Source: Dasypus novemcinctus | Lineage: Eukaryota > Chordata > Mammalia > Cingulata > Dasypodidae | Direction of reading: 5' to 3' | Length of the DNA: 64,000 nucleotides | NCBI RefSeq assembly: GCF_030445035.2 | Contig: NC_080702.1 | Span: 26,423,652-26,487,651, forward strand | In this document: positions 1 through 12,500 of the stretch, piece by piece | Numbering within the stretch: position 1 is the first letter of the stretch | Layout of the letters: the number at the start of each line of letters is the position of its first letter | Notes under the pieces: generated by a model | The model's input: only the letters and a program-made list of their open reading frames with translations | What the model was told of the DNA's origin: nothing | Databases searched by the model: none | Position numbers and translations under genes: made by a program

Positions 1-41
1 CAGTGAAACTTCCTCTAACCACCTATTTAAATTAGCTCCTC

Positions 42-477
42 GGAAGCGGATATGGCTCAACTGATAGAGCGTCTGTCTACCATATAAGAGGTCCAGGGTT
101 CAAACCCCAGGCCTCCTTGACCCATGTGATGAGCTGGCCCATGCACAGTGCTCATGCATGCAAGGAGTGCCGTGACACGCAGGGGTGTCCCCCATGTAGG
201 GGAGCCCCACACGCAAGGAGTGAGCCCCGTAAGGAGAGCCGCCCAGCACGATTAAAGTGCAACCTGCCCAGGAATGGTGCCGCACACATGGAGAGCTGAC
301 ACAGCAAGATGGCGCAACAAGAAGAGACACAGATTCCCAGTGATGTTGACAAGAATGCAAGCAGACACAAAAGAACACAGAACATATGGACACAGAGCAG
401 ACAACGGGGGGGTTAGGGGGGAGAGAAATAACTAAAAATAAGTCTTTAAAAAACATAAAGAATAAAAAAATAAAATA
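42..477 (+). mobile_element. DAS SINE, full length
   Basis: tRNA-like head (GGAAGCGGATATGGCTCA, GGTTCAAACCCC), armadillo-specific body and an A/T-rich tail with TCTTTAAAAA. Intergenic, downstream of COL5A3. Confidence 0.88.
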
Positions 478-870
478 GTTCCCCACTCCATCACTCTCTA
501 CCCACCCAATTTGCTTGTTTGTCCTTCACAACAATTACTGTTACCTGAAGTCAGACATATAACAGTTTATTTGTATATTACCTATTTCCTTCAGAAGTAA
601 GATCCTGAGGGCAGAGGCCACAACCCTCTTGTATCCCCAGCATCTAGAACGGTGCCTGGAACTGAGGAGACGCTCAGTAGAACCGAGTGAATGAACGACT
701 AAGTGAATGAATAGCTGAATCAATCAACCAGCCTCTGGGCTCCAATACTCTTCCTGGAGTCAGGACACTTAGTGACGTTTATTGAATTAACGAGGATATC
801 CAGGAGATATACACAGGTGGCCTTAGGGGACCTCATGGAAGGAATACTTTCTAGGTTTCTTGAAGCCTCT

Positions 871-1800
871 CACCCCAACCTGCAACTTCTACCCAATCCA
901 ACCCTACCTGACCCAACTCAACTCATCCCAGTCCTCAGTCACTCCTAAGTACACTCAACCCAACGATGTCCATCAATGGGTAAACAAAACGTGGTATATC
1001 CAGACAATGGAATATTGTTCAACAATAAAAAGGAATAAAGTCCTGATACATGTTCAAAGCATTATGCTAAGTGAAAGAAACCAGTCATAAGACCATATAT
1101 TCCACCATTCCATTTATATGAAGGGTTCAGAATAGGAGAATCTATGGAGACAGGAAGTAGATTAGTAGTTGCCTAGGGATAGAGGGAGGGAAAATGGGGA
1201 GCGACTGCTAATGGGTATGGGGTTTCTTTGGGGATGATGAAAATGTTTTAATGTTGATTATAATGATGGTTGTACAACACCAAAAACCATCAGATTGTAC
1301 GCTTTAAATGGGTAAATTGTATGGTATGTGAATCATATCTCAATCAAGCTGTTCTAAACAAACCTCAACCCAACATCTAATTCCCAATTCAAGTCACCCC
1401 AAACCCAACCCTCATCTCAACTGATGCCAGCTGACTCACAAACTCCCAACTCCCACCCCCTACTTACGGCAACCCCCACTTAATCACACTCAGTTCATCC
1501 CACTTCTCACATCAACCCTAATGCAGTTCAACCCAACATCCAATTTCAACCCTTAATTCAACACACCCATCATCCAATCTTCAACTCAACTGGCCCCACC
1601 ATTAACCCGTAACCCCAAACTCAGTCAACCCCAAACTCACTTAATTTATCCCAAACCAACATCCAGCTCATCTCATCTTCAACTCAATTTCAGCTTCATT
1701 TATCCAATCCCTAATTCCCATGCTCCAACTCACCACTCTTAACTCTCTCACCCCCAAATTCACCCCCTGACTTGCCACTCAGATCTTGGACCCCTAGTCA
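871..1800. repeat. Degenerate CAACCCAA-type tandem array
   Basis: A/C-rich imperfect repeats (AACCCAACTCAA, CCCCAAACTCA) at 871-955 and again at 1360-1800, split by an L1 fragment. This suggests one old array broken by the insertion. Confidence 0.5.
956..1352 (+). mobile_element. L1 3' end fragment
   Basis: Contains the common mammalian L1 3' sequence: GTCCATCAATGGGTAAAC, GGAATATTGTTCAACAAT, CATTATGCTAAGTGAAAG, TGACTGC-like and GTGAATCATATCTCAAT. Old and 5' truncated. Confidence 0.75.
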
Positions 1801-1839
1801 TTTCACTTGAAGCCAAAACCATGTCTCATGTCATTTCTT

Positions 1840-2266
1840 TTTTTTTTTTTAAGATTTATTTATTCCCTCCCCGCCCATTCCCCCCATTGTCTGCTCTCTG
1901 TGTCCATTCGCTGTGTGTTCTTCTGTGTCTGCTTGTATTCTCATTAGGCAGTTCTGGGAACTGATCCTGGGACCTTCCGGAGTGGGAGAGAGGTGATCAT
2001 TCTCTTGCGCCACCTCAGCTCCCTGATCTGCTGCGTCTCTTATTATCTCTTCTCTGAGTCTCTTTTTGTTGCATCATCTTGCTGCACCAGCACTCCTGCA
2101 CCGGCCAGCACTCCTGCGCCAGGCAGTACTCTGTACAGGCCAGCACTCTGCGGGGGCCAGCTCACCACATGGGCCAGCTTGCCTTCACCAGGAGGCCCTG
2201 GGCATCGAACCCTGGACCTTCCATATGGTGGGTGGGAGCCCAACTGCTTGAGCCACAGCCACTTCC
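1840..2266 (-). mobile_element. DAS SINE (longer subfamily) with 15 bp TSD
   Basis: Inverted DAS with T-rich start and AAGATTTATTTATT. It is flanked by perfect duplicates CTCATGTCATTTCTT at 1825-1839 and 2267-2281, proving retroposition. Confidence 0.9.
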
Positions 2267-2550
2267 CTCATGTCATTTCTTGATCCATCTCCTCAGCACA
2301 GAGTCTCCCAGACCAACTTAAGTCAACACGGAGGCTTGGCTATTTTAAACTTTTCTTCTAGTTAATAAGTGGACCAACTACCTCCAGTGAGTCCCATTAT
2401 AATTGGATTTCCAAACCCCCAAAAGCCATTTCCACCAAAGGATACACCTAATCAATTAAGACAGGGGGTGGCAGGTACCTTAGGTGAGATAAGAACCAGT
2501 CCCTAGGAGAGGTATGGCAAGGACCAGATGTTTGAAGGAGACAAGGAGAC

Positions 2551-3368
2551 ACAGGGACACAGTTGACTGGTTTATTCTAAGACTTGAGATGCCAATTACG
2601 CCCTTTGGCCCAGGATTGGGGGAGCACGCTGGAATCTCTCTCATCATATCCCAGCCCTCCCTAAGGAGAAAGCAGATTAAATATACAACAGAGGGGATTT
2701 TCCCTTTTAATACAAACCCAGGTATAAATAGGGCAGCACCATTAGGATCCTGATTTAACCCCGCCATCTTGGTCCTCAACCCACCTGGCATGGCAAGGTG
2801 ACCTTGGAGAGACGTGGGGGGCAGAGGGGAGAACTATTCAGAGCTGCGTTGACACAGCTCAGTCAAGGGAAGTCCCACTTCCCTCTGTAGTCTGGCGTCA
2901 GTCCCTTCGCTGTGAGCAGGAATGAGTGAAGGGGTTCCAACTGGGGGGTGGGGGGGTGGGATCAGAGACATCCAGTGCTTAACTATGGGGGGGATGGGGT
3001 AGCACCAAAAGGTGATGGGTAGGGGGGGAGGTCTTGGGGGGCATTCATCAGCTCTGAGTTAGAAGTTCATTGCATTGGGGTTTGGGGGATGGGGATTCGA
3101 GGGCTAGGTGGGGATGGAGGGGAGAAAGACCCATACTACATTTATGCCACCTAATGTTGGGGTAAGGGGTCTGGACCCCTGGGCCAAGGGTTTCCAGTCC
3201 CCAGCCCCTCGAAGGGAGAAGGAATTGTTGTTGTTTTTTTACTGTGATGAGCAGACCCTCCCCCTGGTTCTGCAGTCACAGGAGACATAAATACAGTGGC
3301 TTCTGAGCCTCAGCACCGAATATGCCCCAGCTGGGGCTCCCTCATGGTCTCTCCTACCCCAGTGACTC
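2551..3368 (-). other. COL5A3: COL5A3 3' untranslated region (approximate end)
   Basis: About 0.8 kb follow the stop codon in the gene direction before a canonical poly(A) hexamer. This matches the remembered human 3' UTR length. The cleavage point is inferred, and no transcript data were available. The segment is G-rich on the plus strand and holds no recognised repeat. Confidence 0.6.
2571..2576 (-). terminator. COL5A3: Poly(A) signal AATAAA of COL5A3
   Basis: TTTATT on the plus strand reads AATAAA in the gene direction, about 795 nt after the stop codon. It is the best-placed hexamer downstream of the last exon, so cleavage is expected near 2550. Confidence 0.55.
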
Positions 3369-3515
3369 TCAGCTGCTAAAACAGACAGGACCCAGCTCAA
3401 ATCCAAACTTCTGGTTCGTCTGGCCAAAGTCGACGGCCGCCACGTCCCACAGGGGCAGGAACCCCACTCGGGAAGACGTGAGCTCCAAGAGGGTCTTCGC
3501 CTGTCCCTTCCGGAG
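3369..3515 (-). CDS. COL5A3: COL5A3 exon 67 (last coding exon, stop)
   Basis: 147 bp: 48 codons plus TGA at 3369-3371. It encodes the end of the COLF1 C-propeptide domain, with motifs [22 protein letters not shown] and the final SS. The single Cys is the last of the seven conserved C-propeptide cysteines. The acceptor AG is at 3516-3517, and the frame is intact and phase 0. Confidence 0.93.
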   Translation of the reverse strand, partial: LRKGQAKTLLELTSSRVGFLPLWDVAAVDFGQTNQKFGFELGPVCFSS

Positions 3516-6500
3516 CTGGCCAGGGGGAAAGACGCGGAAGACGAATTAGGAGGGGGCAGCTGAGGCTGCCACCATCCCACCCCAGCTCGAGCCAGCCCCT
3601 GCCTCTCCCGCTTACCCGGCAGCCGTCGTGGGGGACGCTGATGATGGCCGCTGCTGTCTGGTTGAAGGACAGCTCCTCCCCGTTGGCCCCGAGGAAGCGG
3701 AGGGAGCGGCCGTGGTCGCCCGAGGCTTCGTCCAGCCAGGCGGCCGAGTTCTGGCAGGAGTAGGTGAAGCTCTGGCGTGCCGTGGCGCTCAGCAATTTCA
3801 GGAAGGCCAGCTGGACCACGTCCACCGGGGACCCCTCCGCGTCCACGTAGGAGAACTGAGGGTGCATCAAGGCAGGGGGTGGGTAGGCTCCGTCAGCCCC
3901 TGCCCTTTCTGAGAAACCCACCTCCCCAAATCTCCACCCATTGGCAGACCTCTCTCAGGCCCCATTTCTGAAACAACCCCCTCCATGCCTCCTGCCCAGC
4001 TACCCAAGGCAGACCCCTAAGGGTCATCCTTCCAGCCCTCTCCACCCCCTCCTGACCCAGTGGAGCCCCATGCCCAGCCCACTTGACTTCCCAAATCTTG
4101 GTAGCTCAGTCTGCCATCTCCAGATGGCCTTTTTAAAAAACATATTTTTTATTTATTTTTAAAAGATACATCCATCTCACAAAATGTCACATTAAAAAAT
4201 AAAGGAGATTCCCATACACCCCGCTCCCCACATCCCCCACTCCTTCCACGTCAACAACGTCTTTCATCAGTGTGGCGCATTCATTGCATTTGGTGAATAC
4301 ATTTTGGAGCACTGCTGTATCGCAAGGATTACATTTTACATTGTAGTTGACACTCTCCCCCCGTCCACTCAGTGGGTTATGGCAGGATATAGAATGTCTT
4401 GTATCTGACCCTGCAATATCATTCAGGACAACTTCAAGTCCTGAAAATGCCCCTGTATTACACCTCTTCTTCCCTCTCCCTGCCCTCAGCAATTCCCATG
4501 GCCACTGTCTCCCCATCAATGATTTCATCCATTACTAGAGTCACAATAATTCAATAGTAGATACCACTAAGTCCACTCTAGTCCATATTTTATTCCCCAA
4601 TCCTGGTGATGATGCCCACTCCACCTCTTAATTCAGAGGGGGCTTCAATCCCACATGGCTGATGGATCCATCAGATGGTCACTTAACAGCCTCACATTTA
4701 GGCAGAACTCATAATTTTGCCTCTAGCCCAAATTATTCTCTTGAAAGCCCCAGAACCATACTCTACATCTGCTTCATCCAATACTCTACATCTGCTTCAT
4801 CCAATACTCTACATCTGCTTCATCCAATACTCTACATCTGCTTCATCCAATATGGCAGCCATCAGCCACATGTAGCTACCGGGCACTTGAAATGTGGCCA
4901 GTCTGACTGAGGAGCTGGACTTTTTAACTTTAATTCATAATTAATACTGGCACCTCAATCCTGTTACCCCCCAAAATTATATTTGGAATATCTTGAGTAT
5001 GTGAATCAAGGTTTTCAACTGTAGATTTGATGAATTCTAAACACAGATCACATATTTCCAATGAAATTTAGACTCCAAAATGAGATGTGCTGTCAATATA
5101 AAATATACACCAGATTTTTAAAAAGGTAGACAGAAAAAAATGCAAAATATGTCAAGAATTCTTTATATTTCTATGACAATATTTTGGATATATTGGGCTA
5201 AATAAAATATATTATTAAAATGTAGCTGGCTTGATAAGACAGCCTTTTTTACTTCCTTCCCTTCCTTGCATCATGTATAAAATACCCCAACTGATACTTT
5301 CTGGAATCACCTCCTAGATAAACTACTTTGAATTGCATCCTTGCATTAGAGTCTGCTTTTGGTGAATCTAAACCAAGACATGCCCTCATTATTGAATAGC
5401 TGTATATGTTTCCTTGATTACAGTCTCTTTCTCCCACGAGAATATCAGCTTCATGAAGTCAGAAACTGGATTTGATTTGCTATGTCCCCAGCGCTTAGCA
5501 CAGAAACATATGTGAAATAAACGAATCCTAAACTGAACCCAGTATTCGCCCAGGTCTCAAATCAGCTCTTCCTCTCGTTTCTGCTTCTCAGAGAAGAACC
5601 TTACCAGTCACCCAAGCTAGAAATCAGGTCATCAAACAACCCCAACTCCTCCCTCCCCTCCGTCTAACCAATGACCAGGTCCTGCTGACTCGTTCTCCTG
5701 GGTATTGTTCTAAGCCATGCCTGTCTCTCCATTCTGTCAGTGTCAGCCCCAGCCCATATCCTCTCCTTGCTCTCCTGGTCCAAAATGACCAGCCTTCCCC
5801 TGGGACTCCCCGCTTTGGGACACCCCTACACCAGCCCCAGATATTTTCCGGGTCCCTCCCTCACTTAAACACATTCCATGGCTCCCCACTCCCCGTAGGT
5901 CTCTCATGCCCTGGCCCTCGGCCCCCTCCCCATCTTCTCTTCTGTTTCCCCTCGCACTGTCTAGGCAAGAGCCAAAGGCTTTTTCTTCTTCAAGTTCACC
6001 AGACCCTGTCTTGACTCCGCACATGCTGTTCCCTCCACCTGGAGCACTTTTCCTAGTCCTCCCTAACTTGCTAACTCAACTCATTCGTTAAGGCTCAGCT
6101 GAGCTGCGACCTCGGCCAGAAAGCACTCTGCAGGTTGACCCCTGGGTTTTTGCCAAGCCCTGTGCTTCCGCCATTGTGACGCGGCGACTGCCTCTTGTAC
6201 GCGTGCGTGCCGTGCGCCATTCCTTACCCCACCATCTGTGATCACCACGAAGGCAGGGTCCAGTTCATCTCGCCCTCAGGAATCCTGCCCCAACCCTCCG
6301 TGCTGTTTTCCACCGATTTTCATTCCACCCCCCACGCTGATCTCCAGGAACTCACCTTCTTCCCTCGTCGAAATGTGCTATACCAGCTTCCCGGCTTTTC
6401 CTTGGACCAGGACGCCAGTTTCACCTGGGGGAGGGAGGGGAGGGTCCTGTCCCTGTAGAAATGTCCCTGGTGCCCACCTACATCCCCTCTGCATTTACCT

Positions 6501-9500
6501 CCTCACACTGACACCTGCTGAGCTGGGACTACCCAGGGCTCGCCAGGCTCTCCGGCTAGGGGAAATGGGCTCCGCAATGCACAAGGCAGATCCAAAGAGC
6601 CAGGAGAGGGAAACGGATGTGGCTCAAGCAGTTGGGTTCCCGTCTACCATATAGGAGGGTCCAGGGTTCCATGCCCAGGGCCTCCTGGTGAGGGCAAGCT
6701 GGCCCATGCAGCGAAGCCGGCCCACACAGAGTGTCTGCCCATGCGGGAATGTCGCCCCGCGCAGGAGTGCCACCCTGTGTGGGAATGCCGCCCAGTGCAG
6801 GAAAGCCGCCCGGCGCAGGAGTGCCAGCCGAAGCAGAGAGCTGGTGCAGCAAGATGACGCAACAAGAGACACAGAGGAGAGACAATAAGAAGACGCAGCA
6901 GAACAGGGAGCTGAGGTGGCGCAAGAGAGTAATCGCCTCTCTCCCACTCCGGAAGGTCCCAGGATCGGTTCCCAGAGCCACCCAATGAGAAGACAAGGAG
7001 ACAAAGAAGAACACACAGCAAATGGACACAGAGGGCAGACAAGGGGGGGAGTGGGCAGGGGGGCAGGAATAAAAATTAAAATATTAAAAAAAAAAAGAGC
7101 CAGGAGATTCTTGTCGCCTGACCAAGGACCAATGGGCATTGCTGAATAACTACGCCAGCTCCTTCTTCCCCCAAGTGGGAAGACTCTCGGGTGTGCATCC
7201 TATCCCATCTCCCGAAAGTCCCCAGTGGGACTGAGACTGAGGCACCCAAGGGCGACTTTTCTTCTAATTGAGATGGAATTCACATAATATGGAATTCCAT
7301 GTGCAAGTCAATGTATTCACAATGCTTGTGCCTCAACCACCTCCTCGAGTCTCAGTACTTGGTCATCAGCCCAGAAAAACATTCCATATCCATAAAGGAC
7401 TCACTCCCCATCCCCTACTCCCACTCTCATGAACTGGGATCTTTCTGTCCCTGTGGATTTGCCTGTTCTGGATAATACCATGTCAAAAGGAACCGTGTGA
7501 CGTCCCCTTTCAGGTCTGGCCCAACAGTAACTTTTTCTTTTTTAAAGACATAGATGACACAAAATGTTACATTAAAAAATATATCATGTATGAATGATAC
7601 ACTTCAATAAAAATATATTAAACATTGCAGGGTGATGGGAATATGGAGAAGCATGGGGAAACTACAATTGATATGACCTATAGGCTGTGGTCAATAGCAA
7701 TATAATATTCTTGCATTAATGCCAAAGCTGTCCTGTGTTGATAATGGAGGGGCATGGAAAATGTGCGCCAAATATATGCTATGGACCATGATTGGTGGTC
7801 ATAGTCTGATGACATTATCTCATAATCTGTAACAAATGTTCCACCAGGCTGTGGAGTTGTATGGGAAATCTACATATCTGTAGGACTGTTTCGCAAGTTT
7901 ACAGTATCTGGAACAAAAAATATGTTTGAAAAAAATAGTATGGGTTGGGAGAAAATATACCAAATGTAAGATAGGGACTAGAGTTGGAAGTAATATTTGG
8001 ACGATGCTCTTGCATAATTTGTCACAAATGTTTCAAAACAAAGCAAAGAGTTGGTAGAGAGGTGATAGATGAGATCCCTGTGTGATGTTACGTATGTTTA
8101 TTTTGTAAGTTCATAATCTTTACCATATACTTATTTTTACGCATGTTCATGTATGAATGATATACTTAAATTTTTAAAATGTTAAAAAATTATATATATA
8201 TGTATATATATATATATTTTAAAATATATATATAGGAGGTTCCCATATGCCCCACTGTTTTTCTGTGTTTTTGTTGTGGTGGTGGCTTTTATTTTATTTT
8301 ATTTTTTAAGTTTTCCAAACCAATAGGAACTTTTTAGTTACTTCACTGGACACCTTCCCTTCCTCTCACTTCTCCTACTGGTGCTTCCTGGGACTCTCTC
8401 CTAAAATAAATAACTTGTCCTCAGATCCTTGGTTTGGGGTCTGAGGCTGGGGAACCCAAATCAAGAAAATTCCCCCCACCCCAGCCCTTCTCTCGGCCCG
8501 AGGAAGGCCAGGGGAGGTCAGGCCTCAGAGGTCAGCAGCTGTTTAGAAACCAAGTCCTGCTCTCCAGGCTCCATAAGGCAGGGGCGTCTGAGTTGGTGCC
8601 AATTCCCATCCGCTGGTGGTCCGAGCTCCCACTAAACCAGGGGTCCAATCGGTCAAAAATAACCATAAAAAATAAGAATGAGAACGTAACTGACCACTCC
8701 TGCCAGCCTGTGCTTGCTCAGGGCTTTACCTGCAGGGAGAGGTATTAGCCCAGGACCAGCGTAAGTCAGTGTCGAATCAATGTTCCCAGAAATTTGCAAC
8801 AATCTCTCAACTGCGCCACCATCCTGAGAGAGATACTCTCGGGAGCCCCATTCTACAGAGGAAAACTCTGAGTCACTCGGGTTCTGCCCGAGGGCAGAGG
8901 GCCAGGGTCCAGAGTTGACATCACCTGCCCTCTGCACTCCATGGCTAAGCCCGTACGGTGGACGGAGAAGGTCAGGCTCAGGGTCCCTCATCAAGAACCC
9001 CGGGATGTCCTTGGAACCTTGTGGTCTCCCCACCAGCCCGTAGCCCCGAGCTTTTTATGCGATTGGTCAAGAGGCAGTGTGGGGCGGCGGACTTGGCCCA
9101 GTGGATAGGGCGTCCGTCTACCACATGGGAGGTCCGCGATTCAAACCCCGGGCCTCCTTGACCCGTGTGCAGCTGGCCCATGTGCAGTGCTGATGCACGC
9201 AAGGAGTGCCCTGCCACGCAGGGGTGTCCCCCGCGTAGGGGAGCCCCACGTGCAAGGAGTGCGCCCCGTAAGGAGAGCCGCCCAGTGCGAAAGAAAGTGC
9301 AGCCTGCCCAGGAATGGCGCCGTACACACGGAAAGCTGACACAAATGATGACACAACAAAAAGAAACACAGATTCCCGTGCCGCTGACAACAACAGAAGC
9401 AGACAAAGAAGACGCAGCAAATAGACACAGAACAGACAACCGGGGTGGGGGGCAGGGAGGGGAGATAAATAAATAAATAATAATAATTAAAAAATAAAAA

Positions 9501-12500
9501 GAATCAGCCTGCCCAGGAATGGGTGCCACACACACAGAGAGATGACGCAACAAAAAGAAACACAGGTTCCCAGTGCCCTTGATAAGGATAGAAGCGGGCA
9601 AAGAAGAACACGCAGCAAATAGACACAGAGAACAGACAACTGGGGTCGGGTGGGGGGAATAAAATAAATAAATCTTAAAAAAAAAAAAAAAAGAGGCGCT
9701 GTGGCCTGTTTGTTAATGGCTGGCACTCGAGCCCGACTGCCTTGGGCAATCTCGTCCCCGCTCTGTGCCTCAGTTTCCCCATCTGGGGGAGGATGACAGA
9801 AGCACCCTCACTGAGTGGTTGGGGCTCACTAAATTCAGGCAGGGATGTGCTGAGAACAGGCCTGGCATACACCAGAAGCCCGCTTCAAGGGTTCTCATTA
9901 TGGATCTCTCTATTGGTTTTCCTCCTCTGTACTCAGTGAGCTCCCTGGGGCCAAGAGATTCTATTTTTCTCTTTGATTCTCTGCTGGAGTCCCAGGGCTT
10001 CAGACAGGATACAGCAAGCACTAAATAAATGTGGGTCAAAGGCAGCCTGGTGTGCTTGGGGGGGGGTGGGAGGAGATGGCTCTGAAGCCCTGCCCCCCCA
10101 TCTCCATCCCCAGGGGCTCCCGGCCTCACTCCAGGGCACTTACGATCTCGAACTTCTTGTCCGGGTAGAGGCAGGTCTCTCCTCCCGCTGTGAAGTTGCA
10201 GAAAACCCTGAGAGGCGTCGCGCTCGCAGCCCTGGTTGGGGTCGATCCAGTACTCCCCTGCCGCAGAGCCGGGTGGGCGGGTGAGCGGGGCCGGGGCTCC
10301 GCGGCCCCCAGCCCGCGCCGGGAGGGGCGGGACCTCACCGTCAGGCAGGTGCGGGTGGTGGCGGTGCAGCTCCCCGCACACCAGGCCCGGGCGCTCGGGC
10401 CGTGCCCGGCGGGCGACGCAGCTGCTCCAGCTCCAGGCTGAGCGACGAGAGCGAGGCAGCACCGCCGCCCTCCGGGGCCTCCGGCGCCCCCGGGCCCTGG
10501 GCCCAGCGCCGGCGGCGTCGTGGGTGCAGCTCGTGCAGCTCCCCCGGGGGACCCTGGGGTGTCGTAGGGATGGAGAAGAGGAAGAGCGCAGGGACGGAGG
10601 AGGCAGAGAGACAGAGAGACAAGGAGTGATGGGCAAGACGAGGGAGAGAGCCAGGGAGGAGGGGGAGACAGGGAAGAGGGGGAGAGCCAGGGAGGAGGGA
10701 GGAGGAGGGATAAAGCCAGGAAAGAGGGAGAGGGAGGGAGGAGGGAGAGCCAGGGAGGAGGGAGGAGGAGGGATAAAGCCAGGAAAGAGGGAGAGGGAGG
10801 GAGGAGGGAGAGACAGGGAGGAGGGAGGAGGATGGAGAGAGAGGGAGGAGGGAGAGGGTCAGGGAGGAGAGGGAGACATGGAGGAGGGAGAGGGAGGAGG
10901 GGAGACAGGGAGGAGGGGGAGATAGGGAGGAGGGAGAGCAGGGGAGGAGGGAGAGTCGGGGAGGAAGGAGAGCGAGGAGGGAGAAGGAGGAGGGAAAGGG
11001 AGGGAGGATGGGGAGAGCCAGGGAGGAGGGGGAGACAGGGAGGAAGGGGAGAGCCAGGGAGGAGGGAGGAGGAGGGGGAGGGCCAGGGAGGAGGAAGGAG
11101 GGGAAGCCAGGGAGGAGGGAGGACCAGGGAGGAGGGAGGGCCAGGGAGAAAGGAGAAGGGAGAGGGGGAAACAGGGAGGAGGAAGAGGGAGGAGGGAGAG
11201 TCAGGGAGGAGGGAGAGGGAGGAGGAAAAGGGAGGGAGGATGGGGAGAGCCAGGGAGGAGGGGGAGAGAGGGAGGAAAGGGAGAGCCAGGGAGGAGGGAG
11301 AAGGAGGAGGGGGAGGGCCAGGGGGGAGGAAGAGGGAGAGGGAGAAGGGGGAGACAGGGAGGAGGGAGGAGGGGGGAGGGCCAGGGAGGAGGGGGAGAGC
11401 CAGGGAGGAGGGAGAGACATGGAGGGGGGAGAGACGGGGAGGAGGGAAAGCCGGGGAGGAGGGAGAGGGCCAGGGAGGAGGAAAAAAGAGAAGCAGAAAT
11501 AAACACACAAGAAAGAGCCAAAAGAGAGAGGCGGAAGTAGTAAGACAATAAAAGACAGATGGGCCCAACAACAAGGTCAGACAAGGAAAGAAGAGGGAAG
11601 GAGACGGCAGGAGAAAACCCACAGGGACCGCGGGAGAAGCATTGACCGGCAGGAAAAGGCAGGGGGAGGTGGAGGAGATGCAGCGAGGGGGGCAGACGGT
11701 GAGCGAGGCGCACCCAGTGGGGCCTCCTGGGATCGCCCTCCGCCCCTCACCCCTGTTTCCACCCCCACCCCGGGCTATCCAGGACCCGTCCCCCACCTCC
11801 GCACCCGGTGTGTGCCCGACCCAGTGCTGGGGGCCCGGTGGGGACCCTCCAGTCCCTGCCCTCCTCCCGGGTCCCGGTGCCCAGCCCCTCCCCCTGGGGG
11901 ACTCACCGGAGGTCCAGGGGGGCCCGGGGGGCCGGTGTCTCCACGGGGACCCAGAGACCCCTGTAGGAAGCGGTCAGCGGGGGGGGGGGGGGGGGGGGTT
12001 GGCTCTATGGAGCCCTGCCCCTGCCCGCCAGTACACACACACTCACACTCACACTCTCACACACACACTCATCCACGTGCATGCCCTCACACACACTCAT
12101 GTGCACATGCTCATACACACTTCCACACACGCATACTCACGCAGTGCACGCACACACACGCACTCATGTGCACACGCTCATACACACACGTCCACACACA
12201 CTCACACGCACTTTCACACACTCATGTGCACACACACTTGCTCACACTGACACTCATGCACTTGCATGCACACATCCACATGCATGCCTCACACACTCGT
12301 GTGCACACGCCCATACACACATGTGCACACACTCGCACGCACACTCATCCACGTGCATGCCCTCACACACGCACTCATGTGCACACGTTCATACACACAC
12401 TTGCACACACTCATACACACTCGCATGCACACATCCACATGCATGCCCTCACACACTCATGTGCACACGCCCATACACACTCATACACATGCATGCCCAC

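Noticed and set aside
3628-3971. Plus-strand frames opposite exon 66
   Set aside because: Antisense shadows of COL5A3 coding sequence with no support of their own.
9118-9601. Recurrent 80-200 codon frames containing motifs such as PFLGRLHF
   Set aside because: The same peptide appears at every DAS copy on its reverse strand. It is SINE sequence, not a gene family.
10126-11796. 556-codon open frame on the minus strand
   Set aside because: It runs through the polypurine repeat and is Ser/Pro/Leu low complexity. Only its last part overlaps real exon 64 sequence.
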